From Spongilla lacustris (lineage: Eukaryota; Porifera; Demospongiae; Spongillida; Spongillidae): a DNA stretch of 64,000 bases. This document shows positions 56,367-64,000 of the stretch, piece by piece. Location of the stretch: NCBI GenBank assembly GCA_949361645.1, contig OX442418.1:1053226-1117225 (forward strand), in the 5' to 3' direction. Position numbers and translations under genes: made by a program. Each line of letters opens with the position of its first letter. Positions within the stretch are counted from its first letter, which is position 1. The notes below the pieces were generated by a model. That model did not search any database, was not told where the DNA came from, and was given only the letters and a program-made list of their open reading frames with translations.

Positions 56367-57061
56367 TAGTGCTGTGTTGCTGCGACTGATATATCGCGAA
56401 AGGCGATTAAATGTTTATATCGTGAAAGGCGATATATCGCGGTTAATCTTTAGTCATATCGCGAAATAAACGTACATGTATACGGACGTAAACAAAGATA
56501 TACAGAAATATAAATTAGAAACCAGCAGAGAATAAGCATACATTTAGGTACTGATATCAATTTACTGTTACAGTTAAACCAGTTCAGTTTGAATTTTGCC
56601 TTAGAAATATACATTTGCCAATGCAGCCTTTCAGTCATGCAAAATGCCGGGCGCAAACTTTTCTTCTTATTGAAAGTACCTAAGCAAAAGTGCACAAGTA
56701 CTAGCTTTCTGGTTTAGCTATACGTATGACTCACGATTCCTCCACCACAACAATGGATCATATTTTCTGAAATTGATTGGGAACATTGCGCAAGCTATCA
56801 TGTAGCTAACAAACAATTTATTTTATTGTGCCATCCTGCGATCAACGCTCATGAAATTGTCTGTGGTAGCAAGTACATTTAGCGTATACCTGTACCATAT
56901 CCTTCGTGGTAACCATAACTATTCACCCCAACATTTAATAACCAAGCGATAATTGATCATGAATTACAATATTTTAATATATTGCGATATTTATATCGCG
57001 ATTAAATGCTCATATCGCGATATAGACGATTAAGGATGAAGGCTATTTCGCGGCAACACTG
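56367..57061. mobile_element. Element inserted in the CA tract (695 bp, hAT-like ends)
   Basis: The left end is TAGTGCTGTGTTGCTGCGA and the right end, inverted, CAGTGTTGCCGCGA. Many copies of ATATCGCGA/TCGCGATAT lie just inside both ends. CACATACA occurs on both sides (56359-56366, 57062-57069), giving an 8 bp duplication, though CA-rich sequence makes this weaker evidence. No transposase is seen. Confidence 0.7.
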
Positions 57062-57115
57062 CACATACACACACAACACACACACAGAGACACATGCACA
57101 CACACACACACACAT

Positions 57116-57154
<39 letters not shown>

Positions 57155-57155
57155 G
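57062..57155. repeat. CA-rich tract, right part of the interrupted microsatellite
   Basis: Imperfect (CA)n with CATACA and CAGAGACA interruptions, the far side of the 55662 tract. Confidence 0.85.
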
Positions 57156-57557
57156 TTCCTAGACCTACATGTAATACGTTATTGACGATCGAAAATGTGT
57201 ATGTCCTTGGTAATGTATAGTCTGGGTACGAGACTAGGTAATGTAATGATGTCCCTATCTATGCTGCAAGACAGATGCGGTTATATACAACTGGGAAAAG
57301 CGCACATTGATTAGTTATACTGAACAGATTTTAGCATAATTGTAGCAAGCAACTACCATTGACATTGGTATAACCTCGGGGTACATGTAACTACAGATAA
57401 GATCCTTAGATAACTAATGTGCATGCGCTTATCCGCATTCCTATAACTTTGCATAACTATATTACAGCAAGCAGAGAAACTTGTTTGGCTTGCAGTGGAC
57501 ACAGTTTAAATACCTTAATTGATGCAATGGAGAAATTGCATATGCATGTAATCTATA

Positions 57558-59855
57558 GTGTTTTCTCCTGTTTTTAATGCACTTGATAGCTCTTCAAAAA
57601 ATGGCGCCTTCCCTCCACACATCATATGTCAGCTGTGCTCTAAGCCCTACAGAGATCCCAGGATCCTTCCATGTCTCCACTCCTTCTGTGCCCAGTGTCT
57701 TCATAAGGAGATAGAGAGATCTGGGACCAAGCAGAACATGGAGTGTCCTACCTGTCAGAGAAGTATCACCATACCAGAAGGTGGAGTCAATTTTATACCT
57801 CAGAACCTCCATCTTGGCTTTGAAGTGGAGGTGGCTGGGTACATGTCCAAGATTGGCAGTGATGGTGAAAAGTCATGTGATGTTTGCATTGATGGAGGCA
57901 AGGGGCCTGCAGTGGTGTTCTGTTGTACATGTGGTCAGTTCCTGTGTACCTTCTGCCATGAGAATCACAAAGCCAGTAAAATGTTTTACTGTCATCAGAT
58001 AGTTGGACTAGAGAAAGAGTCACTCAACACTGAACTGCTTCCATCCATCATGACACCAACTAGTGAACATTTCTGCTCCCAACCGCATCACCAGAAAGAA
58101 GAGTTGAAATTCTACTGTGAGACTTGCCAATGTCTGGCCTGCAGAGACTGTACCCTAGTCCTTCACAAGGACCACAGGATTGCTGAGGTGTGTGATATTG
58201 CAAAGGTCCACAGAGATGGAATGAGAGAGGCACTTATGTTTGCACAAGACGTGACCTCAAAGCTGACCAGTGCCATTGATGCCAGTGGCAAGATGGCAGA
58301 ACAGGTTGAGACTTCCAGAGAGAATGCCACACTGCTCATAAACCAAGCCTTTGAACAGCTCCACCAAACAATAGAGAAAAGAAAGACAGGTCTGTTGTCA
58401 GTGATTGAGGCCCTTTCAATTTCCAAAACAACAACTCTGAATCTCCAGAAGAAGCAGATACTGAAAATGCAAGATGAGATTGGTCGCTTCACTGAGATGA
58501 CCTCCCACATCCTCCAGACCCACACTGACCATGAGGTGGTAGCTCTTGGAGGACTGCTACCCACTGAACTGAAGGCCACTGTGAAGAAGGTTGGCCGTGT
58601 GTCCCTCATAGATGATACTGGTATGGATGTGTCCCTACCAACTGATTCTCTCATAAGGTCACTCGCTGCATTTGGCAATATAACAGACATACATGTATCT
58701 TCATCTCTCTTTCCACCTCCATCTCCATCACAAAGCACATGGTCTTCTGGGTCAGCAGCCAAGGTAAGAGAAGTGTACTGTGTTAAAGTGGAGACCAAGA
58801 CCTCAAAGGGAGAGAGGTACCCAGATGGTGGTCTGCAGGTGAAGGCTGAGCTGCGGCCCAAGTCACATGATGGAGCATTTGTCCAAGGAGAGGTAAAGGA
58901 CCATGGGGATGGTACCTACACCATCACCCTCACCCCTCAGACTGCTGGATGTCACCAGCTGGTCATCACAATGGATGGTCAACATATACAGAACAGTCCT
59001 CATGACCTTGATGCGAAACTCATTGTATGTAAACTTGAGCAGACATTTGGTGAGTTTCCATCAGGTATTGCTATTGATGGCTGTGGTGACATATATATAG
59101 GCAATGCAAGAGATGGCCATATTCATGTGTTTGACCAAGTCTGTCGCGAGAAGAGAACCATACATATTGGTAAGAAGGGTGATAGATATTGGAGTGGATT
59201 GTTTGGTATATCCATCAAGGGAGATGTGATATATGTTGCTGATAGTGACAACAATCGTATACTGAAGCTGACAACCGAAGGAAAGTTTCTGCAGAAGTTT
59301 GAAAAGTTTGGCCACAAGGGACTACTAGGTCATGAGCACTTTCGTGGACCAGTATCAGTTATTGTTGACCACAGAGATAGGATGATTGTTGCTGATCACT
59401 GCAACAACAGGGTAGTAATATTGGATCAAAATGGTAACTGGCTATCATCCATAACTATTGACTTACCTTATGGTGTTGCCTTGGACTCTCAAGGGAACAT
59501 TCATGTTGTTGCTGGTCTGAATAATTGTTCATCCGAATTCAGCTGCAATGCCATCCAAGTCTTCACACCTGAAGGGGCCTATGTCAGATCATATGGAAAG
59601 GTACATAGCCAATCTGGAATAACAATATTTGAAGGTTACAGCTTTGTCTGCGGCTACTCGGGTTCGGGGAGAGAATCCTATGTTCCATTTTACAATGACA
59701 ACCATTACTTCGCCATCCTTGATCCCCAAGGAAAGGAAGTCCTCAAAGTTGACAAGCTGACAAGTTCTGTTCGTCTGGTTATTCTAAGTCCCAAGGGTGA
59801 TAGCCTGTATGCAATTGATAGCTTTCAAATATGTAAGTATTCTGTGCAGTGGTGA
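57558..59855 (+). CDS. TRIM-NHL protein, intact (TRIM71/LIN-41-like architecture)
   Basis: The 765-codon frame encodes a likely RING E3 ligase with an NHL propeller, a type that acts on RNA or proteins in the cytoplasm. The RING has C24, C27, C39, H41, C44, C47, C63 and C66 (C3HC4). B-box 1 (SCDVCIDGG to CTFCHENH) is near residues 110-145. B-box 2 (CSQPHHQKEELKFYCETCQC) is near 175-210. Then come a coiled coil to about 330, an IG-filamin domain with GTYTITLTPQTAG near 460, and NHL repeats from about 510 to the end. The coding exon may truly start at 57590 after a GATAG acceptor, as in the two paralogues, in which case the first exon is upstream and the ATG at 57558 is not used. The two other copies are broken. 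Confidence 0.9.
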   Translation: MFSPVFNALDSSSKNGAFPPHIICQLCSKPYRDPRILPCLHSFCAQCLHKEIERSGTKQNMECPTCQRSITIPEGGVNFIPQNLHLGFEVEVAGYMSKIGSDGEKSCDVCIDGGKGPAVVFCCTCGQFLCTFCHENHKASKMFYCHQIVGLEKESLNTELLPSIMTPTSEHFCSQPHHQKEELKFYCETCQCLACRDCTLVLHKDHRIAEVCDIAKVHRDGMREALMFAQDVTSKLTSAIDASGKMAEQVETSRENATLLINQAFEQLHQTIEKRKTGLLSVIEALSISKTTTLNLQKKQILKMQDEIGRFTEMTSHILQTHTDHEVVALGGLLPTELKATVKKVGRVSLIDDTGMDVSLPTDSLIRSLAAFGNITDIHVSSSLFPPPSPSQSTWSSGSAAKVREVYCVKVETKTSKGERYPDGGLQVKAELRPKSHDGAFVQGEVKDHGDGTYTITLTPQTAGCHQLVITMDGQHIQNSPHDLDAKLIVCKLEQTFGEFPSGIAIDGCGDIYIGNARDGHIHVFDQVCREKRTIHIGKKGDRYWSGLFGISIKGDVIYVADSDNNRILKLTTEGKFLQKFEKFGHKGLLGHEHFRGPVSVIVDHRDRMIVADHCNNRVVILDQNGNWLSSITIDLPYGVALDSQGNIHVVAGLNNCSSEFSCNAIQVFTPEGAYVRSYGKVHSQSGITIFEGYSFVCGYSGSGRESYVPFYNDNHYFAILDPQGKEVLKVDKLTSSVRLVILSPKGDSLYAIDSFQICKYSVQW

Positions 59856-60230
59856 GGATTTCAGTTTTACTAGTTTTACTTGTATTGCATTTTTGTATAG
59901 CTATATGTTTATTTTCGACCAGTCTGTATTAACATTTTGTATATATGTATTGACGTATTCTGTGATGTCTGAAGTAGTGTATTAAATTAAACTGATACTC
60001 ACCCTTTAATACATATGTACATATTCCATACCATATGGTATGAATTATGAGCAAAGCTAACTTTTGCTGTACGAGAATATTAAACCGGTTGACCAAGCTG
60101 AAATCACTTTTTGAAGAAGAAAAAACACCTTTATATATATGGCCTTAAATTATTGATATTCAATAATAAGTTCAATGTAATAAAAATGAGTTTTACATCA
60201 TATAAACAGAATACACACAATTACTCAGCT
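59856..60230. other. 3' flank of the TRIM-NHL gene
   Basis: AT-rich sequence with no strong feature. It probably contains the 3' UTR; TATTAAATTAAA at about 59980 could serve in polyadenylation. Confidence 0.4.
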
Positions 60231-60235
60231 AACAG

Positions 60236-61120
60236 GCCAACTGGATCTTGCCAGGATAGCCTTAGCGTTCTCCCTCACCAAGGTCAGGCTTAGTCTCCCA
60301 TACATGTCCTGCCTCACCCCGGCTTCACTGGAGGCTGAGCCTACTGCCAACCTCCTGAGTGTTTCCTAGGCCTGCTCTCCCCAACCACCATATGTCTCCA
60401 CAACCAGGGGGATGCACTCCCACCCAAGTTCCGCACACTTTGGGATATTCTTGGTCGTTATGACAACTTCCTTTTCTGCTTCCGAGTAACCCACAGTTGA
60501 GCTCACTCCCAGAATCAGGCTTGGGTTGAGTGGATTCACAACTGTGATGTCACAGGCAGCAGGTTTGCCAATGGACGATGATGGGACCAGGATATCAGCT
60601 GGACAGGTTTGGGAATGTGAATGGTCCATACCACTTCCCTTCTCAAACTCAGGAAAAAGCAGAGCTCGACAGAAAAATCCAAATATCTCGCAAAACATTG
60701 TGACGATGGCAAACATGTGGTCCTCTTTTACATGTGCTACATTACATATAGTACAGTGGGAGGCCCAGCCACCATTTGATCAGAACTTGGGCTTCATCTG
60801 GGGACAGTCGCAGACCCAGACCAGGGGACGGAGTTACCTTTAACCAATCAGGAGCTCAGGGGGGCAGTCACAGCCAAAAGCCTCGATCTGGTAGTAGGTG
60901 GAGAAGCCTCCCAAAGGGCTGCTTGGTCTTGCTCTTCATGCAAGGACTGCAGATAAGCATGTCTGCTTTGGTGGGGATTCCACAATGGTTGTCTTGAGAA
61001 ACAGTCCACTACTGCCTTACTATCAGGAACAGAATGATTGAATTGCTCTCGAGCTCTTTCTACCCTGTGCTCCATGCCTGCTGAGCTGATCCCATGCAGG
61101 GGCACATAAGGAAGCAAGGT
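60236..61120 (-). mobile_element. 3' part of an RT element: endonuclease-like region and tail
   Basis: The minus strand reads, in two frames, a segment ending ALWEASPPTTRSRLLAVTAP (61117-60848), then PADILVPSSS..ACDITVVNPL (endonuclease-like, with P-D...DITV spacing) and VVETYGGWGEQA (to 60366). The tail YGRLSLTLVRENAKAI follows to about 60240 after a stop. The last part matches the remnant at 6885-7217. The RT domain is absent. It is a 5'-truncated, frame-broken copy. Confidence 0.7.
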
Positions 61121-61137
61121 AAGCAGCAGGGGAATCA

Positions 61138-61482
<345 letters not shown>

Positions 61483-61503
61483 ACTTTTAACTTTGGGGGG
61501 GTT

Positions 61504-62314
61504 CAGTGGCGGATACAGAGGGGGTGTTCCAAGGGTTGGAACCCCCCCCCCCCTCGAACCTGAATATGAATATAATTTAGCTTATGATCGGGGCACGTGA
61601 GCTATACATTTCTACGGAGAGTTCAGCGTGCACTCCGTGAAGTTGCTAAACAGCTTATTTTTATTACTTATTCATTGGTTAGTAGTCAACTTAGTACTAT
61701 ATATATATTTAGTTCTGTAAACTGCAAGTAGGCTATTATTTATATGTAAATCAGTCTAAATGTATCCCAAAATGCTAACCCGCGGCCGTAATAGAGCGAT
61801 TCTTTCCGCAGTTATTGCGCTAGTATTAGTACCCATCAAAGTTTGCTGCAAGCATGATGGTAAATTTTAACATAGCAAAGAAAGTATGTAACGTACAATG
61901 ACGAATGCAAATCTACGATGAAACCACAATAGCCTGGAAACCAGAACGTAACGGCGTGGCATGCATTTATTGGTTATAATTGCCTCCGTTTCTATTCCCC
62001 CTATACATGTACAATCTGTGGAAAAATTGGAAAGTGTACAAAAGATATTCACTGCTTGAAGTAGGTCATCTCATTCTGCCGGAATCAGTGTGATGGTGGC
62101 TCGATCAAATAGCAAAGAAAAGCGCATTCATGTACCAACACAGCCATTTAAATCCGTAAAACCACAATAGCCTGAAAACCAGAACGTAACCAAGTGGCAC
62201 ACATTTATTGGTGTTGATTGCCTTAGTTTCCAATAAAATCTGTGGATAAATTAGAATGCGCACCACAACCCCCCCCCCCCTCCCCCCCTCACCAAAATCC
62301 TACATCCGCCCCTG
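61504..62314. mobile_element. CAG(T/G)GGCGGAT-ended element (811 bp) with internal duplication
   Basis: The ends are CAGTGGCGGATAC and, inverted, CAGGGGCGGATGT, each followed by C/G runs. The paralogous block at 49880 passes from TTGGG straight to TTGTTTGATTT, so it is an empty site. Inside, about 110 bp is duplicated (61919 and 62157, ACCACAATAGCCTG). A target duplication is not clear. No transposase is present. Confidence 0.78.
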
Positions 62315-62340
62315 CTTGTTTGATTTATTTTAGGAATCAA

Positions 62341-62391
62341 AATGGCGTCGAAGCAGCATCATGCAGGAACAGAGGATGCAATTATAAGGTA
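62341..62391 (+). CDS. Putative first exon starting MASKQ (copy 3)
   Basis: ATGGCGTCGAAGCAGC encodes MASKQHHAGTEDAI, then AAG and donor GTATGTAACC. The region after the donor resembles that of copy 1 (45560 on). The downstream exon is not identified in this window. Confidence 0.4.
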
Positions 62392-62399
62392 TGTAACCG

Positions 62400-62990
62400 G
62401 AGAGTTATATAAGTGGCAGTACATTAACACTCAGTAGAAATTGTACGGTTATAGAACTCTCGATTTGCAAATATACCATTTAATCGTAGGTCTAGATCTT
62501 ATGATTTAATTATGCGCCTACACTCGATCCCTACAGTAGTACTATATAGTAGTAGGCCTACCAGTCGTACTTGTCTAGTAAGTAGCATCACTGTTGCATG
62601 ACTGAGACCCCCGTTCGAAATCGGGTGGTTACCGAATTTCACACGGTTAACTCACCATGCACGCACTTCACCAGAGATCATTACATGTATATATAAGGCC
62701 TACATGTAAATGTATGATATCTGACTTAACCTAGTCTATAGTTTCTACCTCGAACCCCATCCACTCTCGCCTTCGCATCTAAGGGCTCGCGAGACTACAT
62801 ATTTACCAATACTCGGTTTGAATGAATCAATAATACCGATGAGCGTTAATTCGGAGAAACGCTATATGTAAATGTACACTCGAGATCCTAAAATACGTTA
62901 CAGCTACATCCGGTGAAGTTATCGGTGTACTAAATGCAGTAGGTGAAACCTCCCTAACAATGTTGTCTCCAAATGGCTTTGTGCGGATGA
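62400..62990. other. Intergenic, nothing recognised
   Basis: Possible intron of the MASKQ transcript. It contains CTCGCGAGACTA near 62787, resembling the 60 bp MITE end, but no complete element. Confidence 0.35.
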
Positions 62991-62994
62991 CCCA

Positions 62995-63280
62995 CCTGCT
63001 TTCTGCTACCTTCCTCTGGTTGCTGTAGTGGCTCCCTTTCTGCTGCCTTCCTCTGGTTGCTGTAGTGGCTCCCTTTCTGCTACCTTCCTCTGGTTGCTAT
63101 AGTGGCTCCCTTTCTGCTACCTTCCTCTGGTTGCTGTAGTGGCTCCCTTTCTGCTACCTTCCTCTGGTTGCCATAGTGGCTCCCTTTCTGCTACCTTCCT
63201 CTGGTTGCTGTAGTGGCTCCCTTTCTGCTACCTTCCTCTGGTTGCTGTAGTGGCTCCCTTTCTGCTACCTTCCTATGCTG
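62995..63280. repeat. 37 bp minisatellite
   Basis: Seven to eight units with CTGCTACCTTCCTCTGGTTG and TAGTGGCTCCCTTT in alternation. It is followed by a poly-G run at 63308-63331. Confidence 0.96.
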
Positions 63281-63334
63281 TAATGGAAATGGGTGCCCCC
63301 AGCTAAAAAGGGGGGGGGGGGGGGGGGGGGGTCC

Positions 63335-64000
63335 AGGATGAGGGTGTGTCCAGGATGAGGGTGAGGTGCTAATTGACACAATGGTGCTGCCCCAGGGCAG
63401 CACCACTGACTGTATTTTAATGAATACTGCTAGTGAATGATAACTATATTAAAGACTATTCTGTATTTTTAGAGCAGCTTGGTTAGGAGCTGGTATGGGT
63501 TTGTAGCTTTCCTATCTTCAATAAATATGTAACTCCATAAAAATTGGTTTAGTTGTGCAACTAAAACAACAGCAATAAAGCTCAGCTTCTATATCTTTGA
63601 CGCGCCAATTTGTTTGAAAATGTGTGCTAAGAGGCATTTTTTGGAACTGGTGGAATTAATATTCATAATAGTCACTTTTATGTTGTTAGGAGCTAGTGTC
63701 CATTCAAATTGTATCATAATCTGTCTGTCTTTGTAACTTTACAACTTTACAGCTTGAATCACACCAATGATTTGGTGGTGATTATATCATTGGCGCAAAT
63801 CAAGCGGGAAAAGGTGCACATAGTTTGTTCAACTACAGAGAGTCAGAAATAAATGGACAGTCAAATTATTACTGTGCAACTATCCCAGTCTATTACCACC
63901 GACATTACCTACTAGTGTAAAGAGCGCTCGCAACCCGTTGGCACCGACAGCAGCCGACACAATATAATAATAAGCACACCAAATACAAATCAATGGTCCC
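63335..64000. other. Window end, no recognised gene
   Basis: A perfect 22 bp palindrome, GGTGCTGCCC/GGGCAGCACC with CA at centre, lies near 63382-63404. Otherwise AT-rich sequence with no supported features. Confidence 0.4.

Noticed and set aside
62590..62660. tRNA-like T arm (GTTCGAAAT between C and G runs)
   Set aside because: The stem has mismatches and I could not place a D arm or anticodon arm; at most a decayed tRNA-derived repeat.

Overview
This is a 64 kb window of a metazoan nuclear genome. It has spliceosomal introns with GT-AG ends, vertebrate-like gene structures and many transposons. I could place four complete or near-complete conserved genes: mitochondrial ATP synthase beta (11 exons), DBF4 (11 exons), HPRT (9 exons, seven internal exons with sizes I recall for human HPRT1) and a class A GPCR. 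There is also a small family of TRIM-NHL genes. Introns are mostly about 50-400 bp except where minisatellites have grown. The mix of lineage-expanded GPCRs, TRIM-NHL copies and abundant foldback elements suggests an early-branching animal, possibly a demosponge. That is inference; no species marker is visible.

Layout. 48-3089 (-): ATP synthase beta. 3.8-6.1 kb (-): a snoRNA host gene with nine tandem box C/D snoRNAs of three families, all predicted to pair with one segment of 28S rRNA. 6.9-9.6 kb: decayed reverse-transcriptase elements. 9.7-15 kb: three GPCR pseudogene fragments embedded in repeated flanking sequence, with an inverted copy beside an assembly gap. 15-21 kb: gene-poor, with a 1.9 kb inverted-repeat element and a 16 bp minisatellite. 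21.2-22.2 kb (+): intact GPCR. 22.4-27.6 kb: transposons. 27.7-32.2 kb (+): DBF4. 33.9-36.1 kb (-): TRIM-NHL copy with a frameshift. 38.7-43.7 kb (-): HPRT, with three large intronic minisatellites. 47.2-49.4 kb (+): TRIM-NHL pseudogene. 49.5-57.1 kb: transposons and a 700 bp CA tract. 57.6-59.9 kb (+): intact TRIM-NHL gene. 60-64 kb: retroelement remnant, an inserted DNA element and a minisatellite.

Working relations. The housekeeping genes act in unrelated processes (oxidative phosphorylation, replication licensing, purine salvage), and their adjacency implies no pathway. The snoRNA cluster is functionally coherent because the guides of all three families converge on about 120 nt of 28S rRNA. 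The three TRIM-NHL copies and the GPCR copies are local gene families with one intact member each and decaying paralogues.

The most unusual signals are: (1) minisatellites in HPRT intron 6 and ATP synthase beta intron 8 whose repeat unit is the gene's own 5' splice site; (2) the snoRNA array, including an internal hairpin that resembles a helix of 28S rRNA and a degenerate relative inside an ATP synthase intron; (3) two copies of a 2.4 kb CACGG-ended transposon with exact 4 bp target duplications; (4) a 432 bp higher-order repeat in HPRT intron 8; (5) several small inverted-repeat elements with readable target-site duplications.
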